A stretch of 64,000 bases of DNA. Origin: Alphaproteobacteria bacterium SS10. Its GTDB lineage: Bacteria > Pseudomonadota > Alphaproteobacteria > TMED2. Below the pieces are notes generated by a model. That model was not told the DNA's origin and made no database searches. It was given only the letters and a program-made list of their open reading frames with translations. The stretch covers positions 913,664 through 977,663 of the forward strand of contig JAHCML010000003.1 of the NCBI GenBank assembly GCA_019192455.1, read 5' to 3'. Below are positions 43,064 through 50,025 of this stretch, piece by piece (positions within the stretch are counted from its first letter, which is position 1; every line of letters begins with the position of its first letter). A program made the translations under genes and the position numbers.

Positions 43064-44059
43064 CTACGCCGCCTCCGGGTCTTCTAGTCGGTTGGGTGTT
43101 GGTGCCCCGATGGTGGCGCCTGATGTTGCCTGCCAAAGCGTCGGAACAGCTTTCGATACCTGCCAGAAATGGCGTGCCCGATCAGCCGCTATCGCTGGCT
43201 TCAAAAGCCACCCAATCGTGCCCCAGAATACTGCCCTAGATGTGTTGAACTTCATCAATAAGAACCAGGCGAGGCGGGCTGACATAGCGCCCCGGCATTG
43301 GTGGTGCAGTCGGATAATCGCCTCGGTTAGCATCACATCGCGCTTGTAGCTAAGTGGCTTGGAGCTTCCGCCGCCATGGTGGGTGATATTGCCAAGGGGG
43401 GCCTGGCAAACACGCCAACCGCCTGCACGGAAACGCATGCACCATTCGGTTTCCTCACCAAAGAAGAAGTAGCTGGCATCCATCGGGCCAATGGCCTCGA
43501 CAGCTTGCCTACGCACCATCAAGAAACATCCCGACAGCGTCTCCACATCACGCATTGGGGCATCGGCACTAACATCGGCGATAGCGGGCTTGGGCATAAA
43601 CTTGTGGAGGCCTAGCAGCTTCGCACTCAAATACCTGAGGCCAGGGAAGGGGCGGTCGCTGATCTGTCGGCTGCCATCGGTATTCAAAACCTGGCATCCA
43701 AGCGCGCCAACATTCGCTTCCTTATCGAGTGCCCGAACACAATTGATCAGCACGTTATCGAGGATCTCAGTATCCGTGTTTAGCAATAGCCAGTATCGGC
43801 CACGACATTGGCCAAAGGCCTGGTTGTTGGCCGCGGCAAATCCCCGGTTTGCACTGTTCTGGATAAGCTCAACCTGCGGGTAGGTGCTTTGGACCAGCGC
43901 CACTGACCCATCGGTTGAGCCATTATCGATCACGATTACCTGGATCGAGAGGTCACCCAGATGTCTGAAGACAGAAGCGAGGCATGCATCAAGCAGCGCT
44001 TGGGTGTTCCAATTCACGATGACGATTGAGAGGTCGGTCTCGATGATCTGGTCGCTCAT
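43064..44059 (-). CDS. Family 2 glycosyltransferase (WbbL/rhamnosyltransferase-like)
   Basis: 331 residues. The GT-A core has LSIVIVNWNTQALLDACLAS, VIVIDNGSTDGSVALVQSTY, NSANRGFAAANNQAFGQCRG, the metal motif LLLNTDTEI, and SGCFLMVRRQAVEAIGPMDA followed by FFFGEETEWCMRFR. This pattern is typical of WbbL-type rhamnosyl or related transferases. It overlaps the polymerase gene by 4 bp. Acceptor and donor sugar are not shown by the sequence. Confidence 0.87.
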   Translation of the reverse strand: MSDQIIETDLSIVIVNWNTQALLDACLASVFRHLGDLSIQVIVIDNGSTDGSVALVQSTYPQVELIQNSANRGFAAANNQAFGQCRGRYWLLLNTDTEILDNVLINCVRALDKEANVGALGCQVLNTDGSRQISDRPFPGLRYLSAKLLGLHKFMPKPAIADVSADAPMRDVETLSGCFLMVRRQAVEAIGPMDASYFFFGEETEWCMRFRAGGWRVCQAPLGNITHHGGGSSKPLSYKRDVMLTEAIIRLHHQCRGAMSARLAWFLLMKFNTSRAVFWGTIGWLLKPAIAADRARHFWQVSKAVPTLWQATSGATIGAPTPNRLEDPEAA

Positions 44060-45402
44060 CGCTCACCCCCCAACGATCTGGGGGAGGTTGCCTGTTTGGT
44101 CGGCAGCCCAGCCATCCAGGCGCCACTACCGATCAGGAAGAAGAACCAGGCAAATAGCGCGTTCCAGAAGTGAACGGTCAGCCCAACAATGATCAGGCTG
44201 ATAATCGTCATGCACCAGGCGAGGCGACAATTGCGGGTTCGTTCATCAGCGATCGGTCGACGGCACATCATCAGCATCGTCGCCAGGGTCGCACCGACCA
44301 GCATGCCAACGGCTGGCAGCCCATAACGCATGGCGGTTAGCAGCCAGAAGTTGTCGACGCTCGGCCCCATCCAGGCAGCCCGTGCCCAATCGCCAAGGCC
44401 AATCCCAAACCATGGGAAGCGCGCAACCTCGGCAACCCCATAATTCCAGATCAGAACCCGGGTGTAGGCATTCTGCGCACTAAAGGTAAGGTGCTGAACG
44501 AAAACAATAATCGGGTTTCTGGTCGCGAGAAGATCAACCGCGATATAGGCAAAGGCGAAGCCCAGCAACAGGATGTACCAACGCCCCTTAAAGACGCGGG
44601 TCACACGCTCCCAGCCAATAAAGCCCGCCTGCGATGCATAGGCGATCAATGGGCCCGCTGAGAGAGACATAAAGGTTGCGATGCCAATCACACTGGCCCG
44701 TATACCGTTGCGGAAGCTAATCCGTGATCGGCCAAGAACCATGTAGGGACCGGCGAGGGCGGTTGAGCAGAACACGCCCAGAAGAATGGGGTGATCAAAT
44801 GGACCAAAGGCGCGATCTAATCCCAGCCTTGGGTCAATCACAGGGATGGGTGGGCCGCCAAAGACAGACCGCGCCAACTCCCGAATGAAGTGCTTACCGG
44901 TAATGGCTTCTGGAATGGTGACGATGGCGAGGCCAATAACGATCAGCAAGTGCAGCTTGAGCATTGCCTCGTAATCATCGGCATTGCGGATGTAACAGCG
45001 GGCAATTAGATAGGCGCCCACAGCCTCCAGCCCATAAACGCCGCCACTCTCAATCATCACGGCGACACCGCCAAAGTTCATTAGCGAGAGGCCAACCCAA
45101 ACGGCATGCCCGGCGACCAGCCAGTCAGTGATAATCAGCTTGCCGCAGCGGCCGCTGAATAGGCGAATGAGGGCGGTAAACAGGCCGAAGATAATCAGTA
45201 TTCGGTAGGGGGAGAGGCGAAGTCCGCCAAACGAAACCGAGGTTTCCGGCGGCATTAGTAACAGCAGCATCAAGCCGGTAACCGGCCACGCCAGATGCCG
45301 TAGCGGATTGCGAACCGATCGTTTAGCCCGCACGGGCGGTACGCCAGCGGGGTTACCCTGCCGTGGCAGCACATCCGACGCTTGGATTGTCCATCCACTC
45401 AT
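44056..45402 (-). CDS. Wzy-like polysaccharide polymerase / O-antigen ligase family protein
   Basis: 448 residues with about ten hydrophobic segments and a long periplasmic loop, the layout of Wzy polymerases and the O-antigen ligase (Wzy_C) family. Family features include the loop after FIRELARSVFGGPPIPVIDP, GLDRAFGPFDHPILLGVFCS and NYGVAEVARFPWFGIGLGDW. It should join lipid-linked repeat units in the periplasm before export. It is the first gene of the leftward operon; a sigma-54 promoter lies at 45532-45546. The N-terminal 35 residues are basic and cytoplasmic. Confidence 0.82.
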   Translation of the reverse strand: MSGWTIQASDVLPRQGNPAGVPPVRAKRSVRNPLRHLAWPVTGLMLLLLMPPETSVSFGGLRLSPYRILIIFGLFTALIRLFSGRCGKLIITDWLVAGHAVWVGLSLMNFGGVAVMIESGGVYGLEAVGAYLIARCYIRNADDYEAMLKLHLLIVIGLAIVTIPEAITGKHFIRELARSVFGGPPIPVIDPRLGLDRAFGPFDHPILLGVFCSTALAGPYMVLGRSRISFRNGIRASVIGIATFMSLSAGPLIAYASQAGFIGWERVTRVFKGRWYILLLGFAFAYIAVDLLATRNPIIVFVQHLTFSAQNAYTRVLIWNYGVAEVARFPWFGIGLGDWARAAWMGPSVDNFWLLTAMRYGLPAVGMLVGATLATMLMMCRRPIADERTRNCRLAWCMTIISLIIVGLTVHFWNALFAWFFFLIGSGAWMAGLPTKQATSPRSLGGER

Positions 45403-45531
45403 ACAGATGCCGGGTGGTTATAGGGGAACCGCAACATGGCTTCGGTGCTGCCCAAATAGGTCGATCGATATCCCGGGATATTCCGGTCATAGTGCACCGC
45501 ACCCTACGCGCGCGGTCTTTGACTAAGGTTC

Positions 45532-45546
45532 GCAAGCTGGGTGCCA
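45532..45546 (-). promoter_or_regulatory. Sigma-54 promoter of the wzy/glycosyltransferase operon
   Basis: On the minus strand TGGCAC-CCAGC-TTGC, a perfect -24/-12 element followed by G. It matches the Wzz-operon promoter at 15 of 16 bases. The expected start is near 45520, leaving a leader of about 118 nt. Confidence 0.78.
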
Positions 45547-45656
45547 TGCAGAAGGGCAGCATGGTGCATTTCATTAACCAATTGTTTTTAAATTGAAAAA
45601 TGCACGGTTGTTGTGTGTCTACGAAGCAAAAGCGTTGCGTTTCAGTTGAATCAATA

Positions 45657-45721
45657 TTGCATAATGCAATGATTTTTGACTTTCGACCCATCTTGCAAAA
45701 CGCAATCATTGCAAAATGCGA
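45657..45721. promoter_or_regulatory. Shared enhancer-like TTGC-N5-GCAA cluster between two divergent operons
   Basis: Perfect palindromes TTGCATAATGCAA (45657-45669) and TTGCAAAACGCAA (45693-45705), and TTGCAAAATGCGA (45709-45721). They lie 88-152 bp upstream of the rightward -12 element and 125-189 bp upstream of the leftward one, so one cluster can serve both. A weaker copy, TTGAAAAATGCAC, is at 45593. This is the content of the 457-bp gene-free stretch 45403-45859 along with the two promoters. Confidence 0.68.
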
Positions 45722-45794
45722 CACCCTGGGTTTGGTCTATATTGCTCATCTTGTAACCCGCTGTTTTTGTTGGCTTTAGGCTGGCATGCCAGTT

Positions 45795-45809
45795 TGGCAA
45801 CCATCTTGC
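45795..45809 (+). promoter_or_regulatory. Sigma-54 promoter of the rightward exosortase operon
   Basis: TGGCAA-CCATC-TTGC followed by T: a -24/-12 element with one mismatch in TGGCAC. The expected start is near 45821, 39 nt before ATG 45860, which rules out the longer frame beginning at 45716. Confidence 0.7.
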
Positions 45810-45859
45810 TCATAACTACGCGCAGGCCGCGATGGCTGCTGGTAGGGCTGAGGGATACG

Positions 45860-47662
45860 ATGGGTATTCTTCCAGACAATGTGATCGAGGAACGCGCCGC
45901 GCTGTTGAGCGACACGGTGCCAGCCGATGCGTCTGAGGCGCCGGTCACCCGCGGCCAAATCCCAACCGTTCCGCCGATGTCAAAGCTGTGGTCGCTGACC
46001 CAGCGTGGGCTGGCCTTGATGACGATCATCATCTCGTCGCCAGTCTTCCTAATGCTGTTCATTGCGGTGAAGCTAACCTCCCGCGGTCCGTTCCTTTACC
46101 GCCAGACCCGGTACGGTGCGGGCGGCCTTCCGTTTGAGACCCTGAAGGTCCGGACCATGACGGTCGGCGCCGATAAAGATCAAAGCCGCGCCATCTACGT
46201 CGCGGCCGGCGACCCGGAAATTACCCGCATCGGCCGGTTGCTGCGCGACCTGAAACTCGATGAGCTGCCACAGCTGTGGAATGTGGTCCGTGGCGATATG
46301 GCGTTGGTTGGCCCGCGCCCGATTGCGCCAGCGCTTCAAGAGCAGTTGGAAGAGAAAATCCCCGGCTTCCGTCTGCGTTTGGCGGTACAGCCTGGCCTGA
46401 CCAGCCTTGCCCAGATCTGCATTATCCGAAACGCCGAGGGTGCTGGCATGCTGCGCGATTGGCAGATGCGGTTTGAGGCGGAGATGCACTACATCGCCAA
46501 CCGCTCCTTTGCTTATGATGCCATCGTCATTGCCATGACGGTTCTGTACCTAATCCGCCGTGTGTTTAGTGAAACCGTAATCCGCCGTCTTGGTCGTGCC
46601 TTCCAGGTTTCGGCCGCAACCGCTGCTTGCCTACTGCTGGTTGGTTGCCTCGGTTATGGCGGTGAGGTTGAGACCGATGGCCCGCTGACCCGGCTGCAGG
46701 TTACCGATAACGGTCCCGTTGCCCTAAGCGGTGAGCCAGCGCGCGATACCAAGGCAGCTATTCAGCGTGAGGCCGTACGGGTCGAAGCACTCGCGGCGGG
46801 TGAGCCTGATCCGGCCTACCGCGTTGGTCCTGGCGATATCCTGTCCATCAACGTGTTTGATGAGCCTGGCCTCAACCAGCTGTTGCTGCGGGTTGATGAT
46901 CGCGGCCAGGTGCAGATCCCGGTGCTTGAGAACTTTGAGGTTGAGGGCAAGACCGAGGTCGAAATCCGAGATGATCTGAAAGAGGCGTTTTCAGATCGGT
47001 TTAAAGATCCATGGGTGCTGGTGCAGGTCGCCGAATACCGCAGCCAGCCAATCTATCTGTTGGGTGAGTTTAACTCGCCGGGCGTCCGGTATCTTGAACG
47101 TCCGACGAACATTGTTCAGGCAGTAAGCCTGGGCAATGGCATCCGGGAGAGCGCGTCACTCAGGGGAGCGCAGCTGCGCAGGGATGGGCGCGTTCTCCCG
47201 ATCGATGTCGAGGCGTTGCTGCGCGACGGTCGGGAAGAACAGAATATCTGGCTTCAGCCGGGTGATACCTTGTTCATGCCCAACGCGTCTGAGCGTCAAG
47301 CCTATGTGCTCGGTGCTGTTGAGGACCCCGGTGCTGTCTCACTGGCTCGCAAGCCACTGACCCTTCTGCAGGCAATTTCCCAAGTGGGTGGACCGCTAAC
47401 ACCGGCCGCTGATATGCAGCAGGTGCGTATTATCCGCGCCCATTCACCGCTAGAGGGTGAGTTGCTGGTCGTCGATGCTGACGCCATCCTCTCTGGCAAC
47501 ATGTTGGACCTGCCATTGCAGGCCGATGACCTTGTGTTCGTTCCAAAGAGCGACATTGGCGACTGGAACGATGTGGTCGCCACCATTCTTCCATCGCTTC
47601 AACTGGTTGGCGCCACGCTCCAACCCTTTGTTCAGGTTCGCTTCCTATTGGATGACGATTGA
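45860..47662 (+). CDS. Initiating sugar transferase fused to a Wza-like polysaccharide export lipoprotein
   Basis: ATG 45860 has GAGGG nine bases upstream; 600 residues. Residues 41-238 are a complete polyprenyl-phosphate sugar-1-phosphate transferase (WcaJ/ExoY type): a membrane segment, RGPFLYRQTRYGAGGLPFET, KLDELPQLWNVVRGDMALVG, PRPIAP and AVQPGLTSLAQI. It links the first sugar to undecaprenyl phosphate in the inner membrane. Directly after, VIRRLGRAFQVSAATAACLL and LVGC (Cys263) form a lipoprotein signal. Residues 290-600 are an outer-membrane export protein (YRVGPGDILSINVFDEPG) with SLBB domains. No stop or frameshift separates the halves. GTG 46562 could start the lipoprotein alone, but has no clear ribosome site. 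Signal peptidase II cleavage at Cys263 could split the product. Confidence 0.85.
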   Translation: MGILPDNVIEERAALLSDTVPADASEAPVTRGQIPTVPPMSKLWSLTQRGLALMTIIISSPVFLMLFIAVKLTSRGPFLYRQTRYGAGGLPFETLKVRTMTVGADKDQSRAIYVAAGDPEITRIGRLLRDLKLDELPQLWNVVRGDMALVGPRPIAPALQEQLEEKIPGFRLRLAVQPGLTSLAQICIIRNAEGAGMLRDWQMRFEAEMHYIANRSFAYDAIVIAMTVLYLIRRVFSETVIRRLGRAFQVSAATAACLLLVGCLGYGGEVETDGPLTRLQVTDNGPVALSGEPARDTKAAIQREAVRVEALAAGEPDPAYRVGPGDILSINVFDEPGLNQLLLRVDDRGQVQIPVLENFEVEGKTEVEIRDDLKEAFSDRFKDPWVLVQVAEYRSQPIYLLGEFNSPGVRYLERPTNIVQAVSLGNGIRESASLRGAQLRRDGRVLPIDVEALLRDGREEQNIWLQPGDTLFMPNASERQAYVLGAVEDPGAVSLARKPLTLLQAISQVGGPLTPAADMQQVRIIRAHSPLEGELLVVDADAILSGNMLDLPLQADDLVFVPKSDIGDWNDVVATILPSLQLVGATLQPFVQVRFLLDDD

Positions 47663-47665
47663 GCC

Positions 47666-48595
47666 ATGGCCGGATACCGACATCACGGGGGGAGGGGCCG
47701 CGCCTTGTTCGCGCCTTTCGCGCTCGCCGTCGGTTTGGCGGCTGGCATTGGGCTTGGCCTAGTCCCGCTATCAGCCTTGGCGCAACGTGAAAGCCCGGTT
47801 CAGTCCGGTGCTCGGCCCCTTGGCCTGGATATCGTGGCGCCGGTGAACCGTGCCCGTTCTGACCGGCCAAGCCGCCGGTTCCATCGGAATGCCTACCCGG
47901 TCATCTACGACAATCTCGGGCTTGGACCAACCGACACAAACTGGACCGGGGTTAACGATATCGTTGCCCTGGACCCCAGCGATATCGTGCTGGTTGAGGA
48001 GTACGACGTCCGTGTCTACTTCGTGAATGAGCGGTCAGACTCTGCCAATGCCCTTGGTTTCTTTGACCGCCCGGCTTCACAACCAGACAACAATTACGCG
48101 GGTATCAATCCGCAATTGATCTTCCCCGACGCGTCATCAGCAGTCGATTTCTGGGATGGAACGGGGCAGATCACGCGCAATCAGGCGACACCGCTGGCGC
48201 CAGGTGATTTCGTTGATATCGGCACGTTCTCCGCCGACACCAATCTGGACTTCTTCCTGCTGCCCAACGGTCAAACGCCCGCTGCGTTTAGTGAGGCGGA
48301 CATTAACCCTGGCGGTTTCCAGCAGTTCGTCGCCTTTGCCCAGGCGGACAGCCCCTATCTGGTGCTGCGGGTTGAGGAGCAGTTCACTGGTGCTGATAAC
48401 GAGTTTGATGATGCCGTTTTCGCCGTTGATCTGGGCGTAAACAATGTTCGGGGGCTGATCGCAGCCTCTGTCCCTCTACCAGCCCCAGTGCTGGCTCTGC
48501 TGTTGCCATTGCTGCTGTTGGTGCGTCGTCAGTTGCAGGCCTACCGCGCGAAGCGTGATGCCCTGTCCGGCAAGCCTTGCGGGGTGGCGGCATGA
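47666..48595 (+). CDS. VPLPA-type exosortase substrate with DUF4114-like domain
   Basis: 309 residues. An N-terminal signal peptide (about 1-40, ending LSALAQ) is followed by a beta-rich domain resembling DUF4114: DVRVYFVNERSDSANALGFF, PGDFVDIGTFSADTNLDFFL, YLVLRVEEQ and DNEFDDAVFAVDLG. Residues 269-290 are VPLPAPVLALLLPLLLLVRR: a VPLPA motif, a transmembrane helix and an Arg pair, the tripartite sorting signal recognised by exosortases (VPLPA-CTERM). An extra 21-residue basic tail follows the Arg pair. The gene starts 3 bp after the export-protein gene and overlaps the exosortase gene by 4 bp, so it is probably the dedicated substrate and may attach to or organise the polysaccharide. Confidence 0.75.
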   Translation: MAGYRHHGGRGRALFAPFALAVGLAAGIGLGLVPLSALAQRESPVQSGARPLGLDIVAPVNRARSDRPSRRFHRNAYPVIYDNLGLGPTDTNWTGVNDIVALDPSDIVLVEEYDVRVYFVNERSDSANALGFFDRPASQPDNNYAGINPQLIFPDASSAVDFWDGTGQITRNQATPLAPGDFVDIGTFSADTNLDFFLLPNGQTPAAFSEADINPGGFQQFVAFAQADSPYLVLRVEEQFTGADNEFDDAVFAVDLGVNNVRGLIAASVPLPAPVLALLLPLLLLVRRQLQAYRAKRDALSGKPCGVAA

Positions 48596-50025
48596 CAGTC
48601 TTGAAACAGATGCCAGGCTGGCTTGTTACCAGCGTCGCCTTTGTAATTGCAGTCCTGCTGCATCAGGAGGCCTGGCAATACATCTTGCAGCAAGCGCTGC
48701 GGCCAGAGCGGTTTGATTTCTGCATCATCGCCTTGCTGTTGGTTGGATACTTCATCTACCGCAAACAGGACGTGCTGCGCTTCGGTATGCCATCGATTTG
48801 GATGCTGTTGGCCGTTATCGGGGGCAGTTTGGTGGCCTCAAGCTTGGCGGCTAGTGCCGATATCTTGGTGCTAACCCATCTGGCAGCGCTCGCTGCCGCT
48901 GGTGGAGTTCTGATTGCCGGGCTGTTGCCGAGTGGCCGTGTTGCGGGCGGGGTCGCCACCGCCGCCATGGTGTTCACCCTGCCAATCCCTGGCATCGTCA
49001 ACGACTTACTAACCCCAATGCTCCAACGTGCAGATGCGCGGATCGTCGAATTCACGCTGCGGGCGCTTGAGTTCGATGCGGTCCGTCAGGGCAACCAAGT
49101 TTTCACCAATGAGGCAGTGATCCGTATTGAGCAAAGCTGCAATGGGTTGATGCTGCTCTGGCCAATTCTAGTCAGTTCATTCCTCGGCTTTTGGTTGAGC
49201 AGCTATACGGTTGCCAGCCGTGTTCGGTTGATCGCAGCCATTGCCGTCTTGGCATTGATCGCCAATCTGCTGCGCTTACTCGGCATCTCGTTTGCCTATG
49301 TGTTGCTGCCAGAGACGGATGCCAATCTGGTTCATGACATCCTTGGCTACGGCACGATGGTGGCCTTTGGTGTACTGCCGCTGGTCCTGCTAGATCCGGT
49401 GCTAACTGCGCAACAAATGGTTTCTGATGAGCCAAAGCCGTCAGCACTAAAGCCATTGGCGGCACCTGTTTGTTTTGCAGCCATTTGTGCCTTGGTCATC
49501 GGTGTGGCCGCACCAACCACTGTGGCTGCTGAGCGCCGTGCCGTGCCCTTGCCGATCGCCCATGGTGGGTGGGTGAGTGAGGCACTCGACATCACCGATC
49601 AAGAACTGCAGATCCTGGCGCCACGGGCGATTGCGAAGCGACGCTACGTCAACATGGACGGCCCTGGGCAAGAGGTGGTTCTGCTGGTTGCCATTTATGA
49701 CAACGCCATGGAGGCTGGCGCCCATAATGCGGATCGCTGCTTTGAGGCGCTTGGCTGGACCAAGCTGCAGCATCGCAGCCTGTCGATGGTTAGTTTTGGT
49801 GAAGGCGCATCGGCGGCCAGCCAGCAGGTTCAAGAGTATGTTTTCCAGCGCCTCTATTTCCGGCAGCGGGTGTTTGAGGCCTTGGTCCCGCTTGATGTCG
49901 AGGATGGCGCCACGGCAGGTACGGTTGCTCGCATTCAGCTGGTTCTGCCGGAGGGGTTAACTGCCGCCCGCAATCAATCATTGCTGCGCGAGTTTGGCAG
50001 CCTGGTATCGGAGATCGAGCTATGA
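48592..50025 (+). CDS. Exosortase fused to EpsI domain
   Basis: ATG 48592 overlaps the previous stop (ATGA); 477 residues. Residues 1-280 are a multi-helix exosortase with catalytic Cys183 (RIEQSCNGLMLL), Arg228 (NLLRLLG) and His248 (LVHDILG) at normal spacing. The residue after Cys is Asn where most exosortases have Ser or Thr. Residues about 300-477 are a periplasmic EpsI domain, with NADRCFEALGWTKL matching its conserved Cys-x-x-x-x-GW. The enzyme should cleave VPLPA/PEP-type C-terminal signals at the inner membrane. The substrate lies directly upstream. Confidence 0.85.
   Translation: MTVLKQMPGWLVTSVAFVIAVLLHQEAWQYILQQALRPERFDFCIIALLLVGYFIYRKQDVLRFGMPSIWMLLAVIGGSLVASSLAASADILVLTHLAALAAAGGVLIAGLLPSGRVAGGVATAAMVFTLPIPGIVNDLLTPMLQRADARIVEFTLRALEFDAVRQGNQVFTNEAVIRIEQSCNGLMLLWPILVSSFLGFWLSSYTVASRVRLIAAIAVLALIANLLRLLGISFAYVLLPETDANLVHDILGYGTMVAFGVLPLVLLDPVLTAQQMVSDEPKPSALKPLAAPVCFAAICALVIGVAAPTTVAAERRAVPLPIAHGGWVSEALDITDQELQILAPRAIAKRRYVNMDGPGQEVVLLVAIYDNAMEAGAHNADRCFEALGWTKLQHRSLSMVSFGEGASAASQQVQEYVFQRLYFRQRVFEALVPLDVEDGATAGTVARIQLVLPEGLTAARNQSLLREFGSLVSEIEL

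Noticed and set aside
45716..45859. Longer start of the sugar transferase fusion at 45716
   Set aside because: The sigma-54 promoter at 45795-45809 lies inside it, and ATG 45860 has a good ribosome site.
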